Assembly (NCBI GenBank): GCA_022562275.1
Contig: JADFPP010000001.1
Location: forward strand, 1-64,000
Length of the DNA: 64,000 nt
DNA from: Bacteroidota bacterium
GTDB taxonomy: Bacteria > Bacteroidota > Ignavibacteria > Ignavibacteriales > Ignavibacteriaceae
Direction: 5' to 3'
The notes beneath the pieces are model-generated. The model saw only the letters and a list, made by a program, of their open reading frames with translations. It had not been told where the DNA came from and searched no databases. Below are positions 27,821 through 35,171 of this stretch, piece after piece. Made by a program: the position numbers and the translations under genes. Each line of letters begins with the position of its first letter. Position 1 is the first letter of the stretch.

Positions 27821-29440
27821 GTGCCACATGTAAATATTAAAGAGTGGAGAGTAGAAGATGAAGATTTTTGGAACTCCACCGGAAAAAAGATAGCCAACCG
27901 GAATTTATGGATATCTATTCCAAGCTTGCTTTGCGGGTTTGCTGTTTGGCTTATGTGGGGAATTATAACAGTTCAGATGCTGAACTTAGGATTTCCATTT
28001 GAACAAAGCGAATTATTCACACTTGCTGCTATTGCAGGTTTAACCGGTGCAACTCTCAGAATTCCAAGTACATTCTTCATAAGAATAGCCGGTGGAAGAA
28101 ATACAATCTTTTTCACCACTGCCCTTCTTATGATTCCTGCATTAGGAACAGGGTTGGCATTAATGGATAAAGATACTCCTCTCTGGGTATTTCAACTTCT
28201 TGCTTTATTATCAGGTTTGGGCGGCGGAAATTTTGCTTCTTCCATGTCCAACATAAGTTTCTTCTTTCCCAAAAGAGTTCAGGGAACTTCGCTTGGATTA
28301 AATGCCGGTCTCGGAAACTTCGGGGTTACAACAATGCAGGTACTCATTCCTTTAGCTATGACCATCGGGTTGTTTGGTGTTTTGGCTGGCGAATCATCGG
28401 AGTTGATAAATACAAGCGGTACACTGATTGGCAAAATACCTGCCGGCTCGGAAACCTGGATTCAAAATTCCGGTTTTATATGGCTGCTGTTTTTAATACC
28501 ATTAGCTTTTGCCGGCTGGTTTGGGATGAATAATTTAGCAACTGAATCCGTTACACCAAATCCCGGTAACCCGGTTAGTGCATTTACCAAAATATCCGGG
28601 CTTCTTTTTATCGGCTTTGTTACTGCGGTAGCCGGATTGTATCTCTTATTACCACCTCCCTTAGGTATCGGTTTGTTAAGCAAATGGGTTGTGCTTCCAA
28701 TAATAATTGGTGCAACTGTTTTGTTAATGAGATACTTAACCAGGGGCGAACTGCAGCAGAATCTCAAACGTCAGTACAAGATATTCAACAATAAACATAC
28801 CTGGGCAATGACCATCATCTATACTATGACCTTTGGTTCTTTCATAGGTTTTTCAGCAGCATTTCCTCTTGCAATAAAGGTAATATTTGGTTTCAGTCAT
28901 GTTCCTGGTGCTGATGGAAATATGACGCATGATATTATAAACCCCAATGGACCAAGTGCTTTAACTTATGCCTGGATGGGACCATTTATTGGTGCATTGA
29001 TAAGACCCATTGGTGGATGGTTCTCGGATAAAGTTGGTGGTGCTAAAGTAACACAGATTGTTTCCATTGTTATGATAGTTTCTACATTAGGTGTTGCTTA
29101 TTTTATGGCAGCGGCTTATCAGTCTGCTACTCCCGAACAATATTTCCTCCCATTTTTTATTTTATTTATTGTTTTATTCACTGCAACAGGAGTCGGTAAT
29201 GGTTCCACATTCAGAACTATTGCAATGGTGTTTAATAAAGAACAAGCCGGTCCTGTTCTTGGATGGACGTCTGCTGTTGCAGCTTACGGCGCATTTATAA
29301 TTCCAAAAGTTTTAGGCGAAGAAATAAAAGCTACTACTCCAGAATATGCTTTATATGGTTTTGCAATTTTCTATTTTGTTTGTTTAGCGCTTAACTGGTG
29401 GTTTTATTTAAGACCAAATGCTTATGTTAAAAATCCTTAA
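27821..29440 (+). CDS. narK: NarK-type nitrate/nitrite MFS transporter (second)
   Basis: This 539-residue protein (from GTG 27821) belongs to the NarK family. It has GLGGGNFASSMSNISFFFPK, a nitrate-signature loop near residue 140, and FMGPFIGALIRPIGGWFSDK late in the protein. It has about 12 helices with a moderate insertion and an N-terminal soluble tail (VPHVNIKEWRVEDEDFW). A GTG at 27812 is also possible, but an AGGTG site at 27810-27814 fits GTG 27821. Together with the preceding gene it resembles tandem NarK1/NarK2 pairs, in which the two copies may favour symport and antiport. The direction cannot be read here. Confidence 0.88.
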   Translation: MPHVNIKEWRVEDEDFWNSTGKKIANRNLWISIPSLLCGFAVWLMWGIITVQMLNLGFPFEQSELFTLAAIAGLTGATLRIPSTFFIRIAGGRNTIFFTTALLMIPALGTGLALMDKDTPLWVFQLLALLSGLGGGNFASSMSNISFFFPKRVQGTSLGLNAGLGNFGVTTMQVLIPLAMTIGLFGVLAGESSELINTSGTLIGKIPAGSETWIQNSGFIWLLFLIPLAFAGWFGMNNLATESVTPNPGNPVSAFTKISGLLFIGFVTAVAGLYLLLPPPLGIGLLSKWVVLPIIIGATVLLMRYLTRGELQQNLKRQYKIFNNKHTWAMTIIYTMTFGSFIGFSAAFPLAIKVIFGFSHVPGADGNMTHDIINPNGPSALTYAWMGPFIGALIRPIGGWFSDKVGGAKVTQIVSIVMIVSTLGVAYFMAAAYQSATPEQYFLPFFILFIVLFTATGVGNGSTFRTIAMVFNKEQAGPVLGWTSAVAAYGAFIIPKVLGEEIKATTPEYALYGFAIFYFVCLALNWWFYLRPNAYVKNP

Positions 29441-29464
29441 TAATAAAAGTAGTAGGTTTAGTAT

Positions 29465-30118
29465 ATGAATGAGAAACAATTAAATACAGAAGACCCTATT
29501 AAAAGATTTGTAGAAAAAGAGACTGAAATGGATGAGATGTCTCCAATGAATCCTCCTGAAGCATTTGCTCCTTCAACCGCTGAGCCGGTTGCTTACAATG
29601 ATATGGCACCATTTCTTCAAAAATTAATGGATGAGCATAAAATATTTATTGAAGTACTAAATAAATTTGAATCGGCATTGATTAGCTGGAAGAAAAATGA
29701 TTGGGCTTTCAATGATGAAATCGACAATGGCTTAAAAGAATTGTTTTCATTTATTGATAAAAATACTCCTGTGCATAACAGGAAAGAAGAAAAAGAATTA
29801 TTTCCACTTCTGCACAAAAGATTATTGGAATCAGGTGAACACAGTACTGCAGATAATCCCAGAACAGCAATTGATATTATGGAAGATGAACACATTAAAG
29901 TTGCTCAGCTTGGTGCATTGTGTTTGAACTTTTTAGGATTGGGATCAAGAATAGAGGATAACAAATCCCGTGAAATTATTTTTGAACTTGCTTTTGATCA
30001 GGGAAAAGCTATCGTGGATACAATGAGGCTTCATATATTCAGGGAAGATGAAACACTCTTCCCTCTTGCGATGAAACTCATATCGAAAGAAGAATTTGAA
30101 GAGATGGATACTTCATAA
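29465..30118 (+). CDS. Hemerythrin-domain protein at the end of the nar cluster
   Basis: This 217-residue protein has a low-complexity N-terminal tail (residues 1-45) and one HHE di-iron domain. The ligand pattern includes LMDEHKIFIEVL, VHNRKEEKELFPLL, MEDEHIKVAQLG and LHIFREDETLFPLAMKL. It follows the second NarK gene with a 24-base gap, so it is probably in the same transcript. Oxygen or nitric-oxide binding is the usual role of the family. Its last 16 codons are duplicated at 31124-31171. Confidence 0.82.
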   Translation: MNEKQLNTEDPIKRFVEKETEMDEMSPMNPPEAFAPSTAEPVAYNDMAPFLQKLMDEHKIFIEVLNKFESALISWKKNDWAFNDEIDNGLKELFSFIDKNTPVHNRKEEKELFPLLHKRLLESGEHSTADNPRTAIDIMEDEHIKVAQLGALCLNFLGLGSRIEDNKSREIIFELAFDQGKAIVDTMRLHIFREDETLFPLAMKLISKEEFEEMDTS

Positions 30119-30179
30119 ATATAATTTCTTTGGAAACGAATTGAATATGTAAATGTAATAAAGTGAAATTATTTTCTGC

Positions 30180-30279
30180 TCATTCCCAGACCATTCTGTT
30201 ATGTCTGATAAAATTCTTTAAAGTTAGCCCGAAGATTGCTTCATAATTTTCAACTGCCCTATTGATTTCGTAGTATCAT
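30180..30279 (-). pseudogene. Unidentified minus-strand gene tail
   Basis: On the minus strand an open stretch (YYEINRAVENYEAIFG, then LTLKNFIRHNRMVWE and a stop at 30180-30182) reads like the C-terminal end of a protein, with no upstream part. I cannot assign a family. It is cut off by a stop just upstream, near the repeats ahead of hicA. It may be a decayed gene or a chance open frame. Confidence 0.25.
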
Positions 30280-30291
30280 TTTAGTATCATT
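30271..30291. promoter_or_regulatory. Direct repeats ahead of hicA, possible HicB operator
   Basis: TAGTATCATT occurs at 30271-30280 and again at 30282-30291, four bases before the hicA start. Paired repeats in this position are common autoregulatory sites for HicB-type antitoxins. The role is inferred from position only. Confidence 0.4.
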
Positions 30292-30295
30292 CAAT

Positions 30296-30490
30296 ATGCC
30301 AAGAAAAATAAGAGAATTGATCAAAGATTTAGAAAAAGCTGGCTTTATCAATCGTGGTGGTAAAGGAAGTCATAGAAATTATATACATCCATCTGGTGTG
30401 GTTCTAACGATTTCAGGAAAACTTGGAGATGATGCCAAACATTATCAGGAAAAAATAATTAAACAAAAAATTCAGGAAGTAACAAAATGA
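30296..30490 (+). CDS. hicA: HicA-type mRNA interferase toxin
   Basis: This 64-residue protein shows the HicA double-stranded-RNA-binding fold. It has RELIKDLEKAGFINRGGKGSH with the conserved glycine and catalytic histidine (GSHRNY), then a beta hairpin (VVLTISGKLGDD). HicA cleaves mRNA when free of HicB. It starts at ATG 30296 and overlaps hicB by four bases (ATGA). The direct repeats just before it may be its operator. Confidence 0.9.
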   Translation: MPRKIRELIKDLEKAGFINRGGKGSHRNYIHPSGVVLTISGKLGDDAKHYQEKIIKQKIQEVTK

Positions 30491-30822
30491 GAGAGAAAGA
30501 CAAATATTTAAAAATAGTAGAATGGTCAGCGGAAGATAATTGTTATGTTGGGTCAATTCCAGGATGGATTGGCAAATGCTGTCATGGTAATGATGAATTG
30601 AAAGTTTATCAAGAACTTTCTAAAATTCTTAATAAGTGGATCGAAACTTATAAAAAAGACAAACGTCCATTACCGCATCCTACTCATAAGAAGTATTCTG
30701 GAAAATTTGTCTTACGTACGGGTCCAGAATTACATCAAGCTCTTGCTCTTAAAGCGTTAAATGAGGGTGAAAGTCTGAATAAGTATTTAGTCAAAAGATT
30801 AAAATCAGTTGTTTCGGGCTAA
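30487..30822 (+). CDS. hicB: HicB-type antitoxin
   Basis: This 111-residue partner of HicA has an N-terminal HicB fold (YLKIVEWSAEDNCYVGSIPG, the usual E/D-rich strand). A C-terminal ribbon-helix-helix-like DNA-binding segment (RTGPELHQALALKALNEGE, then SLNKYLVKRLKS) follows. HicB neutralises HicA and represses the operon. It overlaps the hicA end by four bases, as in most such pairs. Both genes look intact, unlike the other toxin-antitoxin loci of this window. Confidence 0.9.
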   Translation: MREKDKYLKIVEWSAEDNCYVGSIPGWIGKCCHGNDELKVYQELSKILNKWIETYKKDKRPLPHPTHKKYSGKFVLRTGPELHQALALKALNEGESLNKYLVKRLKSVVSG

Positions 30823-30870
30823 CGATTCGTTGCGGCTGAAATTCACTCAGAGTTAGTTCATTCTTCAGCC

Positions 30871-30963
30871 GAATTAAAATTTATTATCTCCTGCAACATT
30901 CCATTTATAGCCCCGGAGATGATAAAATATCTAATTGAATTTAAAACAAATAAATTGGAATAA
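30871..30963 (+). pseudogene. mobA-like fragment
   Basis: An uninterrupted 30-codon piece reads ELKFIISCNIPFIAPEMIKY, then LIEFKTNKLE and stop. It aligns with MobA of this window (residues about 88-118, INFIISCDLPLMTKEMINYL, then MEYKTDKL). It is a diverged homologue rather than a recent copy, since roughly half the residues differ. No start or downstream part is present, so this is a relic of a second mobA-type gene. Confidence 0.6.
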
Positions 30964-30967
30964 ATAT

Positions 30968-31109
30968 TTACAGCCCGCTGTTTTCTTTCACTTTCGAAAG
31001 AATATATTCAGCAACTGTTTTTAACCTCGTTAGGTCTTAATCCCGGTTTAGGAATAGACGGATTATTAGGATCGATTTTAGAAGGATTCTTAATATAAGC
31101 GATTAACAT
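30968..31109 (-). pseudogene. Cytochrome c C-terminal fragment
   Basis: The minus strand reads LIAYIKNPSKIDPNNPSIPK, then PGLRPNEVK. After a one-base frame change it continues TVAEYILSKVKENSGL and stop (30968-30970). This resembles the end of a class I cytochrome c, where a Met/Pro-rich loop is followed by a final helix (PGLSxxEVxxLAxYI). Only the tail remains, and it faces the opposite way to the nar cluster. Confidence 0.55.
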
Positions 31110-31171
31110 TTTTTCCGTTAGTGATGAAACTCATATCCAAAGAAGAATTTGAGGAAATGGAAACTATTTAG
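31106..31171 (+). pseudogene. Duplicate of the hemerythrin gene 3' end
   Basis: The plus strand reads TFFPLVMKLISKEEFEEMET, then I and stop, nearly identical to the last residues of the hemerythrin protein at 29465-30118 (TLFPLAMKLISKEEFEEMDT). At DNA level most of the 48 bases from ATG 31124 match. The 5' part of the copy is missing. It is about 1.05 kb downstream of the original, so the HicAB genes and other fragments lie between the two copies. Confidence 0.8.
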
Positions 31172-31335
31172 AATTATTATAATATTTGTAAATTATATTC
31201 ATTAATAACCTATATTTTGCATTGGTCATTTATATAGAGTTTTTTAAAATTAAAAGAAAAGCCCGAAAATTTATTTAATATAATATAACCGGAGTTCTAT
31301 CCAAAAAAATATTTGAATTAATAATATAATTACTA

Positions 31336-31451
31336 TCTCCGAGTTACCGATTCTCTAAGTCTTCAAATTGATACGAGCGGTAACCGATAGGGTTGATTTA
31401 GAAATGAGTTAGCCTGCCAGTCCGTTTCAAACGGACCGCTTGCAAAGGAGA
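31336..31451 (+). ncRNA. Predicted molybdenum-cofactor (Moco) riboswitch aptamer
   Basis: The leader of the molybdopterin operon folds into a compact multi-stem element. An outer stem pairs TCTCC (31336-31340) with GGAGA (31447-31451). GTTACCG (31343-31349) pairs with CGGTAAC (31378-31384), and a hairpin GTCCGTTT/AAACGGAC covers 31420-31436. Between them the strand reads AGGG...AGAAATGAGTTAGCCTGCC and later GCAAAGGAG. From memory this matches the Moco RNA motif ahead of E. coli moaA (CTCCtAG, GAAATGA, GCCTcCC, AAAGG). The terminator and antiterminator downstream support a riboswitch. A Rfam covariance search would settle it. A tungsten-cofactor variant is possible. Confidence 0.75.
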
Positions 31452-31513
31452 AAAATTTGAAATTTTCTTTATTAAATTTCAATCAACCCTGTATGCAATG
31501 CGGGGTTTTTTTT
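31389..31513 (+). terminator. Terminator with competing antiterminator in the Moco-operon leader
   Basis: AACCCTG (31485-31491) and CGGGGTT (31501-31507) form a stem, which eight Ts (31506-31513) overlap and extend, an intrinsic terminator 22 bases before the first gene. AATCAACCCT (31481-31490), which includes its left arm, is exactly complementary to AGGGTTGATT at 31389-31398 inside the aptamer. Pairing there would break the terminator. Cofactor binding to the aptamer could hide the antiterminator strand and stop transcription when Moco is plentiful. Confidence 0.7.
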
Positions 31514-31535
31514 ATAACTAAAAAGGAGCAGAGCA

Positions 31536-31850
31536 ATGAACCAGATACCAAAAAGATATACGAAGTTCAAAGAAGATTATCCTGATGCAGCATCTGCGTA
31601 TGAATCAATGGGTGATGCTGTGCATAAAGCAGGACCATTGGATGACAAAACAAGAGCTTTAATAAAACTGGCAATTTCAACCGGCGCACGTCTGGAAGGT
31701 GCTGTTCATTCACACGTAAGGAAGGCAATTAGAGAAGGAGCAACGAAGGAAGAAATGCACCAGGTAGCCTTACTTTCATTACCTACTGTCGGATTGCCTT
31801 CAATGATGGCTGCATTATCGTGGATTGATGATATAATTGAGGATAAATAA
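31536..31850 (+). CDS. Carboxymuconolactone decarboxylase (CMD/AhpD)-family protein
   Basis: This 104-residue protein is one CMD domain: LDDKTRALIKLAISTGARLE, then GAVHSHVRKAIREGATKEEM and a final helix. The CxxC motif of AhpD-type peroxidase partners is absent (EGAVHSHV), so redox activity of that type is not expected. It is the first gene after the predicted riboswitch, with a good site (AAGGAG). Its stop touches the start of the next gene. Its role in a molybdopterin operon is unknown. Confidence 0.8.
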   Translation: MNQIPKRYTKFKEDYPDAASAYESMGDAVHKAGPLDDKTRALIKLAISTGARLEGAVHSHVRKAIREGATKEEMHQVALLSLPTVGLPSMMAALSWIDDIIEDK

Positions 31851-32372
31851 ATGATCCAGCTATTTGAATTACTGCTATCATTTATTAAAGTCGGTTCGTT
31901 TTCATTTGGCGGAGCTTACTCTTTAATCCCATTAATTGAAAGGGAAGTAGTCCAAAATCATAGCTGGCTTACACAGGATGAATTCTTAAAAGTTTTAGGA
32001 ATGGTTGAAGTTTTCCCCGGTGCTATTTCTATTAAGTTTGCCACCTATACCGGTTACAAAGTTGCCGGAATTCCGGGAGCGTTGGTGGCAAATTTAGGTA
32101 ATTTTATTATGCCTGCTACAATAATTATGATTGCCGCTTATTTCTATACTCAATATGAAAAGAATGAAATAGTAACAAAGATATTTACCGGAGTTAAATT
32201 TGCAATAGTTGGAATGATAGTCGCAATAATGTATCAATATGCCGTTAAAAATTTTGCAGATGCAAGAAGTCTGATCTTCATTCTGATTGGTGCTGCACTT
32301 ATAATTTTATTCAAACTCCATCCTGCATTTGTAGTTATAATTGCCGGAATATTAGCCGTTATTATTTTATAA
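31851..32372 (+). CDS. Half-size chromate transporter (ChrA/CHR family)
   Basis: This 173-residue membrane protein has about five hydrophobic segments and a single CHR domain: GSFSFGGAYSLIPLIEREVV and the LGMVEVFPGAISIKFATYTG stretch with the conserved proline-glycine. Full ChrA has two such domains. Half-size ones usually work as pairs, but no second copy is adjacent here. It begins directly after the CMD gene stop. Family members move chromate or sulfate-like oxyanions. In this operon molybdate handling is conceivable but unproven. Confidence 0.82.
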   Translation: MIQLFELLLSFIKVGSFSFGGAYSLIPLIEREVVQNHSWLTQDEFLKVLGMVEVFPGAISIKFATYTGYKVAGIPGALVANLGNFIMPATIIMIAAYFYTQYEKNEIVTKIFTGVKFAIVGMIVAIMYQYAVKNFADARSLIFILIGAALIILFKLHPAFVVIIAGILAVIIL

Positions 32373-32380
32373 TTAATTAT

Positions 32381-32438
32381 GATGAAACGAGTCCCGATGA
32401 ACCTGCCTGTCCGGTAGGCAGGTCGGGACGAGTTCCAT
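32381..32438. repeat. CCTGCC-type palindrome between chrA and moaA
   Basis: ACCTGCCT (32401-32408) pairs with AGGCAGGT (32416-32423) in a nested inverted repeat whose outer arms are GAGTCCCGA and TCGGGACGAG. It ends in GAGTTCCATATG. That last piece recurs upstream of the XRE gene (CGAGTTCCATATG near 56340). The moaA upstream ATG lies inside this repeat. Confidence 0.65.
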
Positions 32439-33464
32439 ATGACCAAAACAAGAAAATATAAACAGATGAAACTAATAGACAATTTTAACAGGGTCCATGA
32501 TTATCTTCGCATATCATTAACCGATAAGTGCAATCTTAACTGTATTTATTGTAACCCTGATCATCACATTCATTTTGGTTTTAACAACGATAAAATTTTA
32601 TCCTACGAAGAAATCTTGAAGATCATCCGCATTTTTGCTGGCTCTTTGCAATTTAAAAAAATTAGATTCACAGGCGGAGAGCCGCTTGTACGCAGGGGTG
32701 TTTTTGATCTTTTTGAAAAAGTAAAGAAAATTAAGGATGAGTTTGATATTCAATTTGGAATTACTACAAATGGAACTTTATTAAAAGGGAATGCACTCCG
32801 GCTAAAGAATTCCGGGATAGAAAAGTTAAATATAAGTCTTGATTCTTTGCAACGGGAAAAATTCTTAAAAATAACAGGCAGGGATAACTTACAAGATGTA
32901 CTTGATGCCATAAATGAATCTGAAGCGGCGGGATTCAATCCTGTAAAGATAAACGTGGTAGTGATACGAAATATAAACGATAATGAAATACTTGATTTTG
33001 TAGAATTTGTAAAAGACCGTAATCTCAATATTCGCTTTATCGAATTTATGCCGTTCGGTAATAATCAATGGCAGCGCGATGGATTTATTAGCTATAAAGA
33101 GATGAAAGATATTATTGAATCAGAATATATTCTGAATCCTCTTTATTCTGATGTTAGCGACGTTGCAAAAGATTTTTCAATCTCCGGGTTTAAAGGAAAA
33201 GTAAGTTTTGTTACTTCAATGTCCGAGCATTTTTGCAACACCTGCAGCCGTTTGCGTATATCTGCAGATGGAAAAATGAGAGTGTGTCTATTCTCAACTG
33301 GTAAAGAGGAGATCAATTTTAAAACTCTTTTAAGAAACAATTACTCTGAAACAGAAATAATTGAACTTGTACATAGCGCAATTAAATATAAATGGGAGAA
33401 ACATCCCGAACCGGAAGAATTGGCAAAACTGGAACAGAACAATATGTTAACAATAGGCGGATGA
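32439..33464 (+). CDS. moaA: GTP 3',8-cyclase MoaA
   Basis: This 341-residue radical-SAM enzyme makes the first intermediate of the molybdenum cofactor from GTP. The N-terminal CNLNCIYC cluster site (in RISLTDKCNLNCIYCNPDHH), the RFTGGEPLVRRGV segment, the C-terminal CNTCSRLRISADGKMRVC site (C-x2-C-x13-C) and a final GG tail are all present. The first ATG (32439) is inside a repeat. ATG 32466 (MKLIDNFNRVHDYL) fits the usual family start better, though either has only a weak ribosome-binding site. It overlaps moaC by a few bases. Confidence 0.95.
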   Translation: MTKTRKYKQMKLIDNFNRVHDYLRISLTDKCNLNCIYCNPDHHIHFGFNNDKILSYEEILKIIRIFAGSLQFKKIRFTGGEPLVRRGVFDLFEKVKKIKDEFDIQFGITTNGTLLKGNALRLKNSGIEKLNISLDSLQREKFLKITGRDNLQDVLDAINESEAAGFNPVKINVVVIRNINDNEILDFVEFVKDRNLNIRFIEFMPFGNNQWQRDGFISYKEMKDIIESEYILNPLYSDVSDVAKDFSISGFKGKVSFVTSMSEHFCNTCSRLRISADGKMRVCLFSTGKEEINFKTLLRNNYSETEIIELVHSAIKYKWEKHPEPEELAKLEQNNMLTIGG

Positions 33465-33937
33465 TGAAAGATTTTTCTCACATCGATAAAAATGGTAAAG
33501 CAGCAATGGTTGATGTTAGCGAAAAGAATATCACCGAAAGAACCGCAGAAGCTTACGCAGAGGTTAATGTTTCAGAAAAGGTTTTCAGCAAAATTAAATT
33601 GAATGAAGTAGCCAAAGGTGATGTATTAACGGTTGCGAAAATTGCCGGTATTCAGGCAGCAAAAAAAACATCGGAACTTATTCCGCTTTGTCATAATATT
33701 TTCATTTCAAAAATTGATCTGAATTTTGAATTGAATGAGGAATCAAACACAATTGAAATTTATTCTTTTGCAAAAACAAATTCTGTTACAGGAGTTGAAA
33801 TGGAAGCACTTACCGCTGTAAATATTGCTGCCATTACAATTTATGATATGTGCAAATCAATTGATAAATCAATTAAGATTAATAACATTCATCTTCTCTC
33901 TAAAACCGGGGGGAAGAGTGGCAATTACTCTGCGTGA
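33461..33937 (+). CDS. moaC: Cyclic pyranopterin monophosphate synthase
   Basis: A 158-residue protein that converts the MoaA product to cyclic pyranopterin phosphate. The conserved FSHIDKNGKAAMVDVS start, TSELIPLCHNIFIS core and GVEMEALTAVNIAAITIYDM stretch are present. The longer upstream open frame is an overlap into moaA. The ATG 33461 start (overlapping the moaA stop, ATGA) opens the true family N-terminus, with ATG 33464 as an alternative. Confidence 0.95.
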   Translation: MMKDFSHIDKNGKAAMVDVSEKNITERTAEAYAEVNVSEKVFSKIKLNEVAKGDVLTVAKIAGIQAAKKTSELIPLCHNIFISKIDLNFELNEESNTIEIYSFAKTNSVTGVEMEALTAVNIAAITIYDMCKSIDKSIKINNIHLLSKTGGKSGNYSA

Positions 33938-33962
33938 GACAAATAAATCCGGATTAAAATAA

Positions 33963-35171
33963 ATGCTTAGCTATTTACAAGCACGTGAATTAATTGATAA
34001 AGAGTTTGATAATCTTGATCTGAAAATTGAAGAAGCAGAACTTGAAACCGCACTTAACAGAACCCTTGCTGAAGATGTTTATGCTGATGTAAATCTCCCG
34101 TCCTTTAATAATTCCGCTGTTGATGGAATAGCAATAAAATTCAATGACCCAATTAAAGAATGGAATATTATTGGAGAGATTTCTGCGGGGAATTATTCTG
34201 AATTAAATATTGTTGACACCTCGGCTGTAACAATAATGACAGGTGCAAAAGTGCCAGATTTTTGTGATACTGTAATTCCTCTTGAGAATTATGTTATGAG
34301 TAAAGATAAAGTTTCTTTAAGTGAAGGTGTAAAGTTTAAAAGAGGAATGAACATTCGCAAACAAGGAAGCGATGTTAATGAAGGTGAATTGATATTAGGT
34401 AAAAGTTTACAATTAAATCCGCGAAACATTGCTGCGGCAGCTTCATGCGGTAAAAGCAGGTTGAAAGTCTATTCAAAATTAAAGTTTGCCGTTCTTGCAA
34501 CAGGCGATGAACTGATTGATGTAAATGAAAAGCCCTCCGGTGATAAGATCCGTATTTCAAATACGTATGGACTTTGCTCTGCTATTGAAGAATTATGGCA
34601 AACTTCCGTTAACCTTAGTTTCATTACTGATGATAGAGAAACACTTACCCGGAAAATTAAAGACATCCTGAACTCTGATATTAATATTTTAATTACAACC
34701 GGCGGTGTTTCTGTCGGTAAGTTTGATTATCTAAAAGATGTATTTGCCGAATTAGGTGTAAAAGAAATATTCTGGCGTGCAAATATCAAGCCTGGCAAAC
34801 CTGCTTTCCTTGGTAAGTATGAAAACAACGGTAAATCAATTTTAGTTTTTGGTCTGCCCGGTAATCCTGTTTCGTGTATGGTAAATTTTGATGTTTACAT
34901 TCGTCCGAATATTATCACCAAATATGGTCTTGCAGAAACAGAATGTATTTCCGCAAAGCTGGAAAATGATATTCGTAAGAATGATAAGAAAAGACATTTC
35001 ATTCGTGGAAACATCCAGAAAGATAATGGTGGCAAGTATTTAGTAACTTCTAAAAAATCTCAATCATCAGGTAATCTTGTTGGATTCAGCTCATCGAACT
35101 GTTTGATTGTAATCGAAGAAGAAAAACTATCACCAAAAAAAGGAGAGATTGTTAAATGCATAAGGATGTAA
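33963..35171 (+). CDS. moeA: Molybdopterin molybdenumtransferase
   Basis: A 402-residue enzyme that inserts molybdenum into molybdopterin. The SFNNSAVDGIAIKF motif near residue 49 and the MTGAKVPDFCDTVIPLE stretch are in the N-terminal half. ITTGGVSVGKFDYLKDVFAE and GLPGNPVSCMVNF mark the MoeA catalytic domain. A C-terminal domain IV follows (about residues 325-402). Length is typical. It overlaps mobA by 16 bases. Confidence 0.95.
   Translation: MLSYLQARELIDKEFDNLDLKIEEAELETALNRTLAEDVYADVNLPSFNNSAVDGIAIKFNDPIKEWNIIGEISAGNYSELNIVDTSAVTIMTGAKVPDFCDTVIPLENYVMSKDKVSLSEGVKFKRGMNIRKQGSDVNEGELILGKSLQLNPRNIAAAASCGKSRLKVYSKLKFAVLATGDELIDVNEKPSGDKIRISNTYGLCSAIEELWQTSVNLSFITDDRETLTRKIKDILNSDINILITTGGVSVGKFDYLKDVFAELGVKEIFWRANIKPGKPAFLGKYENNGKSILVFGLPGNPVSCMVNFDVYIRPNIITKYGLAETECISAKLENDIRKNDKKRHFIRGNIQKDNGGKYLVTSKKSQSSGNLVGFSSSNCLIVIEEEKLSPKKGEIVKCIRM

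Larger units (their letters stand above)
30823..31320. other. Gene-fragment graveyard after hicB
   Basis: About 500 bases hold no intact gene. I can identify three pieces of dead genes, listed separately: a mobA-like piece (30871-30963), a cytochrome-c-like tail on the minus strand (30968-31109), and a copy of the hemerythrin gene's 3' end (31106-31171). The rest is AT-rich and shows nothing recognisable. Confidence 0.6.

Noticed and set aside
33392-33460. Longer N-terminus for MoaC
   Set aside because: This part lies inside the moaA end and lacks conserved residues. ATG 33461 gives the normal MoaC start.
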